A stretch of DNA of 64,000 bases from an uncultured Duncaniella sp. (GCA_910578515.1 CAJTQR010000003.1:248001-312000), one strand, 5' to 3'. Positions 28,221-38,033 are shown, counted from the stretch's first letter. The notes: generated by a model from the letters alone, not told the origin. Made by a program: numbers and translations.

Positions 28221-28958
28221 TCAGGCACCTATCGGGTTGATTTCAAACTCGTTGAAGGTCATGGTAATGGCGTCAAACACCAGCAGCCGGTTGGTGAGCA
28301 GGTCGCCGGTTTTTACAAGCCATTTCACTGTTTCAGTGGCTTGGAGTGTACCAATCACCCCCACCACTGTGTTCATCACTCCCTCTACTGCACACGGCAG
28401 CTCGTCGGGGCGCACAGTTGTGTCGAATATATCCCTGTAGTTGGCACTACCTGGCTGATATGTGAACAGCTGACCCGAGAAGCGTGACACGGCGCCGTAT
28501 ACATATGGTTTGCCAATCTTCACGCATGTGTCATTGATAAGCAGGCGAGTGGCGAGATTATCGGTGCAGTCCACTGTGATGTCATAACTACCTATAATCT
28601 CTTCCGCATTTTCCGATGTGAGGAAATAGGGGTGAAGCTCAAGGTTTACTTCCGGATTTATCCTCATCATTGCATCGCGTGCCGACTCTACTTTCGGTCG
28701 TCCGATATCCCCTGTCCCATGCATAATCTGGCGCTGTAGGTTGCTGAGGCTGACATTGTCTGCATCCATCAATCCGATGGTGCCTACTCCGGCCGCTGCC
28801 AGATACAGCCCCACCGGTGAGCCCAGTCCACCGGCGCCTATTATCAGCACCCGTCCGTTCATCAGTGCCTGCTGTCCGGGGAGGTCAATCTCGCATAGTG
28901 AGATATGCCCCTTGTATCGGGTTCTCAGCTCGCGGTCCATTTCATGTGTGGTTCCCAT
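28221..28958 (-). CDS. ThiF/MoeB/HesA-family adenylyltransferase
   Basis: 245 residues. E1-like enzyme that adenylates the C-terminal Gly-Gly of a small sulfur-carrier protein. Nucleotide-binding loop VLIIGAGGLGSPVGLYLA (about residue 38), GLMDADNVSLSNLQRQI with the ATP-contacting Asn-x-x-Arg-Gln, TVDCTDNLATR, and PCAVEGVMN late in the chain. The paired Cys-x-x-Cys zinc motifs of most MoeB/ThiF proteins are missing: the usual site reads NYRDIFDTT. It starts 12 bases after bioB and must be co-transcribed with it. Partner carrier unknown; no ThiS or MoaD gene is nearby. Confidence 0.82.
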   Translation of the reverse strand: MGTTHEMDRELRTRYKGHISLCEIDLPGQQALMNGRVLIIGAGGLGSPVGLYLAAAGVGTIGLMDADNVSLSNLQRQIMHGTGDIGRPKVESARDAMMRINPEVNLELHPYFLTSENAEEIIGSYDITVDCTDNLATRLLINDTCVKIGKPYVYGAVSRFSGQLFTYQPGSANYRDIFDTTVRPDELPCAVEGVMNTVVGVIGTLQATETVKWLVKTGDLLTNRLLVFDAITMTFNEFEINPIGA

Positions 28959-28970
28959 TTTCTGTCCCTG

Positions 28971-29945
28971 TTATTCAAATTTATACCCTGCGTTGGCTAT
29001 CATCTCCTTATCCTCGGCTATCTGCGCGCCTATTGTGGTGAGAAGGTCGCCCATTATGGCGCCGTTGATTCCTATGCGCAATCCCTTCCGCTGGGTTTCC
29101 TTGCTCATTCTTCCCCTTCCTCCGGCAAAGCGGAGCACTGCACGGGGATGGGCAAACCGGAAGATTGCCACTGTGTTCAGAATCTCACTCTCTGTAAGCA
29201 TCGGCGCTCCTTCGAGTGGGGTGCCGGGAATCGGTTGCAATATGTTTATAGGTATTGACACCGGATTTACCCTCCGTAGGGCGACTGCAAATTCGGCACG
29301 TTGGCGCATGCTCTCACCCATCCCTATGATGCCTCCGCTGCATATTTCCATTCCTGCCTCGCGGGCTGCTTCGATGGAGGCTATCTTATCCTCGATGGTA
29401 TGTGTTGAGCACAGGGTGGGGAAGTGGCTGGGCGCTGTCTCCAGGTTGCAGTGATAGCGGCGCACCCCTGCATCATACAGTTGCTGCATCTCGTTGCTGT
29501 CCAGCAGACCCATTGAGGCGCACAGACCCATCCCGGGATACTTGTCGGCGAGTTCGCGGTAATAGTCACACAGTCTCGCCAGTGACTTTCCGGAGATTTT
29601 GCGCCCGCTTGTCACCATAGAGAATCTTCCTATACCCTGACGCCGGTTATAATCCGCAAGTCCTACGCATGTATCGTGGTCCACAAGCGGGTATTGTGCT
29701 ATCTCGGTGGCATGTCGGGCTGACTGGGCGCACCATTTGCAATCCTCCGGGCATCGTCCCGACCGGGCGTTGACTATTGAGCATGAATCGAACCTGTCGC
29801 TGCCGAATGCCTTTGTTATCTCGGCGGCTGCATCCCACAGCTCTGCCTCCTCTTCCTGGGTGATTTCCGCCAGAGAGAGCACCTCCTCATCGGTGATGGC
29901 GTCTCCTGCAAGTATTTTGTCTTTAAGCGTCTGTATATAGCTCAT
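28971..29945 (-). CDS. bioB: Biotin synthase (radical SAM)
   Basis: About 324 residues. Inserts sulfur into dethiobiotin. The radical SAM motif is in GRCPEDCKWCAQSARH (about residues 60-68). Other BioB landmarks are YHCNLETAPSHF, EICSGGIIGMGE with the cluster Cys, and VLRFAGGRGRMS carrying the Arg ligand of the 2Fe-2S cluster. The start MSYIQTL at 29945 is preferred to a TTG six bases upstream. No other bio gene is in the window; the downstream partner is a ThiF-like enzyme. Confidence 0.94.
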   Translation of the reverse strand: MSYIQTLKDKILAGDAITDEEVLSLAEITQEEEAELWDAAAEITKAFGSDRFDSCSIVNARSGRCPEDCKWCAQSARHATEIAQYPLVDHDTCVGLADYNRRQGIGRFSMVTSGRKISGKSLARLCDYYRELADKYPGMGLCASMGLLDSNEMQQLYDAGVRRYHCNLETAPSHFPTLCSTHTIEDKIASIEAAREAGMEICSGGIIGMGESMRQRAEFAVALRRVNPVSIPINILQPIPGTPLEGAPMLTESEILNTVAIFRFAHPRAVLRFAGGRGRMSKETQRKGLRIGINGAIMGDLLTTIGAQIAEDKEMIANAGYKFE

Positions 29946-30111
29946 ATTCAATGTGCTGGTTTGTTGTCAAAGTTTTTCCGCCTGGCTTTCTCTCCTCCGT
30001 CCCGGCAGACGGGGCGTGGCGAGGGCATTGCGGTAAACTCTGACCTGTAATGTTTTAATTTGTAGCCCTTTAGTAACTCTCTGAAATGTGCTTGCGGAGC
30101 TACTGATGATA

Positions 30112-30119
30112 CAAAGATA
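30112..30119 (-). promoter_or_regulatory. Possible bioB promoter (-7 box)
   Basis: TATCTTTG on the minus strand lies about 165 bases before the bioB start. The -33 element is not clear. The gap 29946-30285 otherwise shows only AT-rich sequence and the opposite-facing -7 box at 30231. Confidence 0.4.
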
Positions 30120-30230
30120 GTTCTTATTTTTTTATCATATGCACAATTATGTGTACGTTTTTACGGTGCGTCAGAAAAAATTTTTTTCTCTCGGTTGACA
30201 TTATCGCACTCTTTGGGCTCTTGGCGGTGG

Positions 30231-30239
30231 TAATTTTGC
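30231..30239 (+). promoter_or_regulatory. Possible promoter of the portal-gene cluster (-7 box)
   Basis: TAATTTTGC fits the Bacteroidetes -7 consensus and lies about 45 bases upstream of the first gene of the cluster. The nearest TTTG (30212-30215) is only 15 bases away, shorter than the usual 19-21, so activity is uncertain. Confidence 0.4.
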
Positions 30240-30285
30240 AATATAATTACAAAACAACAGTATTTATCCCCAATCGTGTCATATT

Positions 30286-30840
30286 ATGAAAATGCACCTT
30301 TCCCGACCTCAGATGCTTGCCGCATGGCGCCTCCATCGTCTCCTCGAACCAATCCGCGACGATGCCTCTGTCACCCGCTCTGATGGGCTTGACCTTGATG
30401 CCTTGCTTGCTCCCGAAATGGATGCCTGGTATACGGACCTGTTGCTCAATGGTCCTCCTCATCTTCTTGTTAGTCATGATATTGCCGGTTCTGTCTCGGT
30501 TCATCCATGCGCGGGCAACGGTATGGCTGTGACCCTCCCTCCCGAAACTGTTCGCGTGCTCTCGGTGCGCATATCCTCTTGGCAGACCACGGCCCGTATT
30601 CTGCCTCCCGCCTCTGTCCCTTATCTATGCGGTGGCAATCCATATCTCCATCCACTCCCTCAATCTCCTGTGGCAGTGCGTATTGGTGATGAGTTGCGCC
30701 TCTATCCGGCTGTTGAGGGCGCCACTGTCACTGAACTTAAATGTGTGCTCCACACTGAGGGCGAATATGAGTTCATGCAGGAGGCTCTTGCCTCGGTGGC
30801 GCCACTCGACTCCGGGGTAATCACTTCACTCTTTAATTAA
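30286..30840 (+). CDS. Uncharacterised protein upstream of a phage-portal-like gene
   Basis: 184 residues, not recognised. It begins MKMHLSRPQMLAAWRLHRLL, has no signal peptide or membrane segment, and is rich in Pro and beta-prone stretches in its second half (PETVRVLSVRISSWQTTAR; DELRLYPAVEG). The stop is 35 bases before the portal-like gene, so they are probably co-transcribed. By position it could be a head-completion or connector-type phage protein, but nothing in the sequence proves that. Codon use resembles neighbouring core genes rather than the AT-rich islands. Confidence 0.55.
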   Translation: MKMHLSRPQMLAAWRLHRLLEPIRDDASVTRSDGLDLDALLAPEMDAWYTDLLLNGPPHLLVSHDIAGSVSVHPCAGNGMAVTLPPETVRVLSVRISSWQTTARILPPASVPYLCGGNPYLHPLPQSPVAVRIGDELRLYPAVEGATVTELKCVLHTEGEYEFMQEALASVAPLDSGVITSLFN

Positions 30841-30875
30841 AAGTATAAATCAGTTCATTCTTAAATCTCTTTCAT

Positions 30876-32168
30876 ATGGACTATTTTAAAGCCGCATTGA
30901 CTGCGTGGACGGCTGCTGCCAATTTCCGTTCCACTCGCAAACGATTGAAAGATTACGCCTACAGCCGCCAATGGGGTGATATTACCATGACTCCCGATGG
31001 CAATGTTACCACTGAAGGTGAACGTGTGCGCCGCTGTGGTCGTCCTCCGCAGACCAACAATCTCATTCGTCCCCTCATCAAGAGTGTGGTAGGACGTTTC
31101 CGCTACAATCTCTCACGTGAGACTCCTCATCCCGATTCCTTTGTCAGGGATGTCTACGCCGCCAATCTTCTTGATGAGCTTGACAGTCGTGCCTTGGAGG
31201 AATTTCTGATTTCAGGATGCGTGATTCAGCGTGTGGGCTGGGAGTCGCTGAGCGGGGGCGAAGGTGTGTATGTTGACAATGTGAATCCCAACCGGTTTTT
31301 CGTCAACCGGTTTCTTGACCCGCGTGGTCGCGATATTCGTCTCATTGGTATGCTTCATGACATGCCGTTGGAGCGCGTTAAGCTCTGTTTCTCCGGCGAG
31401 GAGGCTCTCAGCCCCAAGGAAATTGATGAGGTATACGCTTGTGAGGCCGATAATTTGCAGCCCTCGCTCACGGTGATTGGAAAGCCTGGGTTTGACGAGT
31501 CCTTCTGTAGCTGTGACGACAAGCATCTTTGCCGCGTTATTGAGGTGTGGAGCTATGAGTTTGGAGTGACTTCCGATGGGGCTCCCGACCCGCATTGGCA
31601 CTGTCGGTTCTTTGCCCCCGATGGCACTCTGCTCGACCACACTCGCTCCCCTTATCATCATGGTTCCCACCCGTTTGCAGTGAAATTCTATCCCCTCACC
31701 GACGGGGAGGTCCACTCATTCATTGAGGATGTGGTCGACCAGCAGAGACACATCAATCAGATTATCACCACGATTGACTCCATTCTTATTAACAGTGCCA
31801 AGGGGGTGCTCCTCTTTCCCGAGGATGCTTTGGTCAAGGGTATGAGCATGGAGCATGCAGCCCGCATGTGGAACAATCCCGGTGGTGTTGTCCCCGTCAG
31901 CGCCAATTCCAAACGCTTGCCGCAGGAAATCCACACTGTCGGAGCTGCCGAGGGTGCTTCGAATCTGCTCGATATAGAGATGAAACTTTTTCAGCAGATA
32001 TCGGGTGTTTCGTCTGCCATGCAGGGGATGGTGCCTAATTCCTCTACATCTGCTTCGCTCTATGAGAGTCAAGTGTACAATGCCTCAATATCTCTGCTCG
32101 ATATATTTGAGACATTCAACTCTTTCCGCTCCATGCGCGACAGTCTGATTGCTGATGCTATGAATTGA
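30876..32168 (+). CDS. Phage portal-protein-like protein
   Basis: 430 residues. The pattern fits portal proteins of P22/SPP1-like tailed phages: an N-terminal RKRLKDYAYSRQWGD, NNLIRPLIKSVVGRFR, a stem region DVVDQQRHINQIITTIDSIL and a final helical part with QQISGVSSAMQGMVPNSS and QVYNASISLLDIFETFNSF. Portals form the dodecameric DNA channel of the capsid. The chain stops just after the crown-like helices and looks shorter than typical portals, so the C-terminal part may be missing. No terminase, capsid, protease or tail gene is present, so this is a remnant or a reused gene. Confidence 0.7.
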   Translation: MDYFKAALTAWTAAANFRSTRKRLKDYAYSRQWGDITMTPDGNVTTEGERVRRCGRPPQTNNLIRPLIKSVVGRFRYNLSRETPHPDSFVRDVYAANLLDELDSRALEEFLISGCVIQRVGWESLSGGEGVYVDNVNPNRFFVNRFLDPRGRDIRLIGMLHDMPLERVKLCFSGEEALSPKEIDEVYACEADNLQPSLTVIGKPGFDESFCSCDDKHLCRVIEVWSYEFGVTSDGAPDPHWHCRFFAPDGTLLDHTRSPYHHGSHPFAVKFYPLTDGEVHSFIEDVVDQQRHINQIITTIDSILINSAKGVLLFPEDALVKGMSMEHAARMWNNPGGVVPVSANSKRLPQEIHTVGAAEGASNLLDIEMKLFQQISGVSSAMQGMVPNSSTSASLYESQVYNASISLLDIFETFNSFRSMRDSLIADAMN

Positions 32169-32373
32169 CGCTATCCTTTGCCTTCCAGGCTCTTGCGGGG
32201 CCTTTGGAGGAAATATACTTTAAGTTAACGTTTATTTGCATAGATGTGCGTGGTTTTTTCTCATCTGCTATGGTAATTTTACCAATAAACCGACATGAAA
32301 CACATGAAGTGTAATTACTTCATAACGTACTCTTGGCAAATTCACTTTTTAACCTCAAAATTCAGTTTCAAAA

Positions 32374-32760
32374 ATGTATTCCCTCATTGACACCCGTAAC
32401 CGACATTTCATGAATGCATGCCAAAACATTATCAGCCGACTTGACCCTGAAAAGCCCCTCAACATGAGTGAGGTGGCGCGCCTGGCGGCCGAAAGTCCCG
32501 CTCCCTGCTACTACTGCACATTCGAGTATGCCTTACGTATGCTCCGCGTGTTGCGCCATGGCAAGATGCGACTCCGCCGCGACCGTCGCCTGGAGATGTG
32601 GACTGAAATTAATGAAAAGGTGTCGCGGCTCATGGAGAGTACAGGCTACACGCTGCAGGTGGCGCTTGCTCATGTCCTGGCTTCCGCATCTGCCTCCCGT
32701 TTCTTCATATCGCCCGCCACAGCCTACCGTCTCGCTAACAGCCTTATTGAAAAATCCTAA
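32374..32760 (+). CDS. Uncharacterised small basic protein of the portal cluster
   Basis: 128 residues, predicted mostly helical and basic in the middle (LRVLRHGKMRLRRDRRLEM). It contains MSEVARLAAESPAPCYYCTF, which could be a winged-helix or regulatory fold, but no family was recognised. A cysteine pair C-Y-Y-C sits near residue 48. It follows a 205-base gap with no gene and lies 11 bases before the next ORF, with which it is probably co-translated. Confidence 0.5.
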   Translation: MYSLIDTRNRHFMNACQNIISRLDPEKPLNMSEVARLAAESPAPCYYCTFEYALRMLRVLRHGKMRLRRDRRLEMWTEINEKVSRLMESTGYTLQVALAHVLASASASRFFISPATAYRLANSLIEKS

Positions 32761-32771
32761 TCCTCTGTATC

Positions 32772-33242
32772 ATGATTTACTCACTATCAACTGATTCTAT
32801 CATTCGCATCGTGCATGCCGTGTGGGCTTTGCACATCATTTCTTACCGTGATGCCGATTCGCTGACATGCGGTCCCGACCTGCTCCCATCGCGTCGCGAC
32901 CTCATGACTGCCATAATCACCGATGCTTTTGCAGAAACTCTTGTGGCGCTTCTCCCTTACGTTTCCGATTCAAATCTCGACAGTGTTGATGTTGAGGAAA
33001 CCCTCCGGTTCTCACTGGCTGACACACTCGCCATTCCCGAGGGTTCCCACCCAATCATCCGTAGGTCTATAGAGCAGTCCATTGCCTACCGTGTCATTAG
33101 TCTTTGTCTGATGGCGCTTCCCGACGGTGGAGGGATTCTCACTGAGGAGATTTCACGGAAATCGGCTTTTCATTTGGAGTCCGCACTTACAATGCTGCAT
33201 TCCAATAGGGTTAACCGCCCGTTTATACGTGAAGTTTCATGA
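32772..33242 (+). CDS. Uncharacterised helical protein of the portal cluster
   Basis: 156 residues, no recognised domain. It is leucine- and serine-rich and predicted all-helical (IVHAVWALHIISYRD; RSIEQSIAYRVISLCLMAL), without signal peptide or membrane helix. It shares orientation and tight spacing with the previous ORF. It could be a connector-type phage protein or a host protein; the sequence does not decide. A separate promoter for trpS begins just after it. Confidence 0.5.
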   Translation: MIYSLSTDSIIRIVHAVWALHIISYRDADSLTCGPDLLPSRRDLMTAIITDAFAETLVALLPYVSDSNLDSVDVEETLRFSLADTLAIPEGSHPIIRRSIEQSIAYRVISLCLMALPDGGGILTEEISRKSAFHLESALTMLHSNRVNRPFIREVS

Positions 33243-33250
33243 TTTACATA

Positions 33251-33281
33251 TTGTTTCAGTGATTGTTTTTTCGTAACTTTG
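33251..33281 (+). promoter_or_regulatory. Promoter of trpS
   Basis: TTG at 33251-33253, 20 bases, then TAACTTTG at 33274-33281. Transcription would begin about 95 bases before the trpS ATG. Confidence 0.65.
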
Positions 33282-33384
33282 TCCTCAATTTATCACTTCC
33301 CCGGCGGGACTGGTGCGCGTTCCGTATTCATTTGACTTCGCCGGGATTGTAATTGTCCAATTTTAAAGAAATAACGATACTGAA

Positions 33385-34449
33385 ATGAACGACAAAGAAG
33401 TTGTGCTCTCTGGCATACGTGCCACTGGCAATTTACATCTTGGCAACTATTACGGTGCTTTGAGCAAATTTGTCAAAATGCAGAATGACTATGACTGCTT
33501 ATATTTCATAGCTGACCTCCATGCGCTGACCACCACTCCGGACCCAAACATCCTCCACGAGAATGTGAAGAACATTTTGGCTGAATATCTCGCAGCAGGG
33601 ATAAACCCCGACAATGCTACAATTTTCGTCCAGAGCGATGTCCCTGAAATTTCCGAAATGTACCTCCTGCTTAACATGCACGTGGGTATAGGTGAGCTCA
33701 TGCGCACAACTTCTTTCAAGGATAAGGCTCGCAAGCAGCTTGGCATCAAGAGTGGAAGTGAAGATGAGGATATTGAGAAACAAATCATCGGAACTGATTC
33801 CAACAAGCGTGTCAATGCTGGTCTGCTTACCTATCCTACGCTCATGGCTGTAGATATCCTGATTCAGAAGGCTCATAAGGTTCCCGTTGGGAAGGATCAG
33901 GAGCAGCATCTGGAACTTACTCGCCGTTTCGCTCGCCGTTTCAACTCTTTCTATGGTGTTGACCTGTTCCCCGAGCCCCAAAACTTCAACTTCGGCACTC
34001 AATCTGTGAAAGTGCCCGGACTTGATGGCTCCGGTAAAATGGGTAAGAGCGAGGGTAATTGCATCTATCTCATTGACGATGAGAAGGTGCTGCGCAAGAA
34101 AGTTATGCGTGCTGTTACCGACGAAGGTCCTACGGAGCCAAACCAGCCTATATCGGCACCTGTCCAGAATCTTCTCACCCTTATGGAGCTTACTTCCGCT
34201 CCCGAAATTGTTCAGCAATACCGCGATGCATACGCCGATTGCTCTATCCGCTACGGTGATATGAAGAAACAGCTTGCCGAGGATATTCTCAAAGTCACTA
34301 CTCCTATACGCGAACGCTACCATGACATTCGAAACGACGATGCTTACATCGCCCGTGTTGTGCGTCAGGGTGCCGAGCGTGCTCGTGAACGCGCCTCAAA
34401 GACTCTTGCCGAAGTGCGTGAGATTATGGGTATTCGTAAATTCTATTAA
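33385..34449 (+). CDS. trpS: Tryptophanyl-tRNA synthetase
   Basis: 354 residues, class Ic. Charges tRNA-Trp. The HIGH-type motif is TGNLHLGNY (residues 13-21) and the KMSKS-type motif GKMGKSEGN (about 217-225). GIGELMRTTSFKDKARKQ and VPVGKDQEQHLELTRRFARRFN are typical of bacterial TrpRS. The length is slightly above the family minimum. Identification is secure. Confidence 0.96.
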   Translation: MNDKEVVLSGIRATGNLHLGNYYGALSKFVKMQNDYDCLYFIADLHALTTTPDPNILHENVKNILAEYLAAGINPDNATIFVQSDVPEISEMYLLLNMHVGIGELMRTTSFKDKARKQLGIKSGSEDEDIEKQIIGTDSNKRVNAGLLTYPTLMAVDILIQKAHKVPVGKDQEQHLELTRRFARRFNSFYGVDLFPEPQNFNFGTQSVKVPGLDGSGKMGKSEGNCIYLIDDEKVLRKKVMRAVTDEGPTEPNQPISAPVQNLLTLMELTSAPEIVQQYRDAYADCSIRYGDMKKQLAEDILKVTTPIRERYHDIRNDDAYIARVVRQGAERARERASKTLAEVREIMGIRKFY

Positions 34450-34515
34450 AGTGAGTCTCTTTTTGCTCGCATTTAAATCAGTTAAATAAGTGCATACTCT
34501 CTCTATTCGTCTCGA

Positions 34516-37500
34516 ATGAAAAAATATAATCTCATAAACAACTCGCTCGGTTGGTTCTGCTTCTTTGTGGCAGCTATCACGTATTTGCTCACTCTCGAGC
34601 CTACTGCGAGTTTCTGGGACTGCCCGGAATTTATTTCACAAGGTTACAAACTTGAAGTGGGACACCCCCCGGGCAACCCTATCTTCATGTTGGCGGCGCG
34701 CTTCTTTGTGAACTTCGCGTTTGGCGACATCTCCAAGGTGGCGCTCATGGTAAATGCCATGTCGGCACTTCTGTCGGCTGGAACAATACTCCTCCTGTTC
34801 TGGACCATCACACATCTGGTCCGGAAACTGGTGGTGTCCGACGATGCCGATGAGGTTTCGTTGGTGAAGATGATTGTAATTTTTGGCTCTGGTATATGCG
34901 GCGCTCTCGCTTATACCTGGAGTGATACTTTCTGGTTCTCGGCTGTTGAGGGTGAGGTATATGCATTCTCCTCATTCTGTACGGCGCTGGTGTTCTGGCT
35001 CATTCTTAAGTGGGAGAATCGTGCCGACCTTCCTCATAGCGATAAGTATCTCATACTGATTGCCTATGTGATTGGTATATCTATCGCTGTGCACCTGCTC
35101 AACCTCCTCTGTATCCCTGCCATTGGTCTGGTAATATATTACCGCCTTTGGAAAAACACCACTGCTACAGGTTCGCTCATCACCCTCGGTCTCGCCGCTG
35201 TGGTGGTAGGTCTTATCCTCTACGGTCTGGTGCCGGGCTTCATCGAGGTGTCGCAGTATTTCGAGCTCTTCTTTGTGAACGTGGTAGGGCTGAGCTACAA
35301 TATGGGCGTACTGATTTATGCCATCGTGGCTGTTGCTTCTTTCATCTGGGCTATTAGGTCTCTGTATCGTCAGGATAATCCCAAGGCTATCCGTCTGAGC
35401 GTGGCATTGAGCATCCTTGTTTCCGGTATACCGTTTATCGGCGACAGTCTCTGGATTCCGGTTGTAATCATGGCAGCGGTGCTCTGTTACCTCTACATGG
35501 CTAAGAAACTTCCTGTACGCATACTCAACCTCGTGGTCATGAGCATATTTGTAATCTTCATCGGTTACTCTTCCTACGCGCTTCTCCTTATCCGTTCAAG
35601 CGCAAACCCGCCGATGAATCAGAATGCCCCTGATAACGTTTTCGCTCTTTCCTCATATCTTAACCGCGAGCAGTATGGCGAGCGTCCGCTCTTCTATGGG
35701 CAGACTCATAATTCCAACGTGGTCTATGAGGTTTCATCGGGCGGCAGCGTTTCTCCCAAGTTCAATCCTGGCAAAGCTGAGTATTCCAAGGTGGTCAAGA
35801 CTGCTCCCGACCAGCCCGACAAGTATGAAATCACCGGCTATAAGAAGGAATATGTCATGGCTCCCGAGCTCAACATGCTCTTCCCCCGTATCTACAGCGG
35901 TGCCCACACCGCTGCTTACGCCGACTGGATTGGTGGCATTCATGGCAAACCCGTTCAGGCTACCCAGTATGTCAACTCCGATGGCGAGGTAATACAGACT
36001 GTCGACAAGATTAAGCCTACCATGGGTGAGAGCTTGCGTTTCTTCCTTGTATATCAGCTTAATCATATGTATTGGCGCTACTTTATGTGGAACTTCGCCG
36101 GTCGTCAGAATGATATTCAGGGTAACGGAGAGGTAAACCATGGCAATTGGATTTCTGGTATACCGTTCATTGACAATCCCCGTCTCGGTGACCAGTCACT
36201 CCTCCCCGACAGCGAAGGGAAGGGAAACAAGGGACACAATGTATTCTTCATGCTCCCTCTCATCATGGGTATCCTCGGTCTCGGTTGGCAGGCGTTTACA
36301 TCCAAGCGTGGCATCGAGCAGTTCTGGGTCATTTTCTTCCTCTTCTTCATGACTGGTATAGCCATTGTGCTCTACCTTAACCAGACTCCCACCCAGCCCC
36401 GTGAGCGTGACTACGCTTTTGCCGGCTCGTTCTATGCCTTCTCTATTTGGGTCGGCATGGGTGTTGCTGCAATCTGGGCGCTTATTAACGCTCTGTTTGC
36501 TAAGAAACCCAAGGGTGCGCCTCAGTCTGTTCCGGTAAATGAAGTTCCTGCGGATGAGAATAGTAAGTTGTCGCTTGTCGGCGCCGTGGTGGCATGTGTT
36601 ATTGGTGTGCTTGTGCCGTTGCAGATGGTATCCCAGACATGGGACGACCATGACCGCTCAGGACGTTATACCACACGTGACTTCGGTATGAACTACCTTG
36701 ATTCGGTCGACGAGAACGGTATCATTTTCACCAATGGTGACAACGACACCTTCCCCTTGTGGTACGCCCAGGAGGTCGAGGGACACCGCACCGACGTGAA
36801 AGTGGTGAATCTTAGCTATCTTACCACCGACTGGTATGCAAATCAGGTGAAACATCCGTCATATCAGGCTGAAGGAATTGAGACTCTTGCTGAGCCTACC
36901 GCCTACGGCTATGACCGCATGAATTTCAGCTATTTTGCTGTTGACGAGGATTCAACCGCTGTGAATGTCTTCACTTCACTGCGTCAGCTCTATGACCCGA
37001 ATTCAAGCAAGAACGCATGGAACGCTCCGATGATGAAGTATCCCAACATGTTTATCCCTGTGGATATCCCTGCCGCTGTAAAGTCAGGTCGTATCACTGA
37101 GGAGGAAGCTGCGTTTGCCGATTCTGCAATCATCGCCAATATGCACAACGACCCCGATGCTGCCGGTCATGGCGGTATGACTCTGAGTCAGGTCCTCTCG
37201 CTCGACATGCTTGCCACAAGTGTGAAGAACGGTTGGAACCGACCGGTTTACTTTGCTTCCACCGTCCCGACATCCTATTATCTCGGTCTTGCTCCCTACA
37301 TGCGCTCCACCGGTATGGCGTATGAGGTCACTCCTTTACGCTTTGCTGAGAATGAGCAGAATCAGTATGGCGAATGGGATATCTCGGCTGTGAATACAGA
37401 TAAGGCTTACCGCAACATCACCGAGAAGTTCCGCTGGGGTGGACTCGACAAAGTGACTTCGCCTGACCAAATCTATCTTGATGAGACAGTGCGTCGCATG

Positions 37501-38022
37501 GTCACCACTACTCGCTCTTATATCCTCGACTGCGCCACTGCGCTTGTGAATGAGGCTGTGGGTGCCGAACGTGCCGATACTACAGCTATGGACGCTGCCG
37601 ACGTGAGGAAGCTCGCCGATTTCAAGGTCGACCGCTATGCCAAGACTCTCAATCTGCTTCAGCTCATGGAGGAGAAATTGCCTGAGGCTGCCTCTCCATA
37701 CACTTTCCAGATTCCACAGAAGATGGCGCAGCTTTATGCCCGACTCGGTGTGGTGACCCACAATGATAAACTTACACTTAAGGCTCGCGAGATTCTCGAG
37801 AAAGAGCTCCGTCGCAATGCCAAGAATGTGAAGTATTATCAGAGCCTCACCCCCTGGCAGTATGCCACACTGCAGCGCACCGACCGCTTCATCGAGACAT
37901 ACTACATGGTTTATCTTCTCCAGGATTACGTCGATGCAGGCGGTGATGCTGAGAAGATGATTACCGAGCTTGAGGATATGGGCGTCAATTTTGACAGGAT
38001 TGTATCCATAATGCAGAAATAA
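34516..38022 (+). CDS. DUF2723 (TMEM260-like) membrane protein, probable glycosyltransferase
   Basis: 1168 residues. The N-terminal half contains about twelve transmembrane helices and the family signature LEPTASFWDCPEFI...LEVGHPPGNP (residues 27-55), including the acidic residues that resemble GT-C catalytic sites. The C-terminal half is soluble and TPR-like helical. The eukaryotic relative TMEM260 is a protein O-mannosyltransferase, and in Bacteroidetes the family is a strong candidate for protein O-glycosylation in the periplasm (inference). It is followed 11 bases later by a polysaccharide deacetylase. Confidence 0.87.
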   Translation: MKKYNLINNSLGWFCFFVAAITYLLTLEPTASFWDCPEFISQGYKLEVGHPPGNPIFMLAARFFVNFAFGDISKVALMVNAMSALLSAGTILLLFWTITHLVRKLVVSDDADEVSLVKMIVIFGSGICGALAYTWSDTFWFSAVEGEVYAFSSFCTALVFWLILKWENRADLPHSDKYLILIAYVIGISIAVHLLNLLCIPAIGLVIYYRLWKNTTATGSLITLGLAAVVVGLILYGLVPGFIEVSQYFELFFVNVVGLSYNMGVLIYAIVAVASFIWAIRSLYRQDNPKAIRLSVALSILVSGIPFIGDSLWIPVVIMAAVLCYLYMAKKLPVRILNLVVMSIFVIFIGYSSYALLLIRSSANPPMNQNAPDNVFALSSYLNREQYGERPLFYGQTHNSNVVYEVSSGGSVSPKFNPGKAEYSKVVKTAPDQPDKYEITGYKKEYVMAPELNMLFPRIYSGAHTAAYADWIGGIHGKPVQATQYVNSDGEVIQTVDKIKPTMGESLRFFLVYQLNHMYWRYFMWNFAGRQNDIQGNGEVNHGNWISGIPFIDNPRLGDQSLLPDSEGKGNKGHNVFFMLPLIMGILGLGWQAFTSKRGIEQFWVIFFLFFMTGIAIVLYLNQTPTQPRERDYAFAGSFYAFSIWVGMGVAAIWALINALFAKKPKGAPQSVPVNEVPADENSKLSLVGAVVACVIGVLVPLQMVSQTWDDHDRSGRYTTRDFGMNYLDSVDENGIIFTNGDNDTFPLWYAQEVEGHRTDVKVVNLSYLTTDWYANQVKHPSYQAEGIETLAEPTAYGYDRMNFSYFAVDEDSTAVNVFTSLRQLYDPNSSKNAWNAPMMKYPNMFIPVDIPAAVKSGRITEEEAAFADSAIIANMHNDPDAAGHGGMTLSQVLSLDMLATSVKNGWNRPVYFASTVPTSYYLGLAPYMRSTGMAYEVTPLRFAENEQNQYGEWDISAVNTDKAYRNITEKFRWGGLDKVTSPDQIYLDETVRRMVTTTRSYILDCATALVNEAVGAERADTTAMDAADVRKLADFKVDRYAKTLNLLQLMEEKLPEAASPYTFQIPQKMAQLYARLGVVTHNDKLTLKAREILEKELRRNAKNVKYYQSLTPWQYATLQRTDRFIETYYMVYLLQDYVDAGGDAEKMITELEDMGVNFDRIVSIMQK

Positions 38023-38033
38023 TTCAGAGCGAT

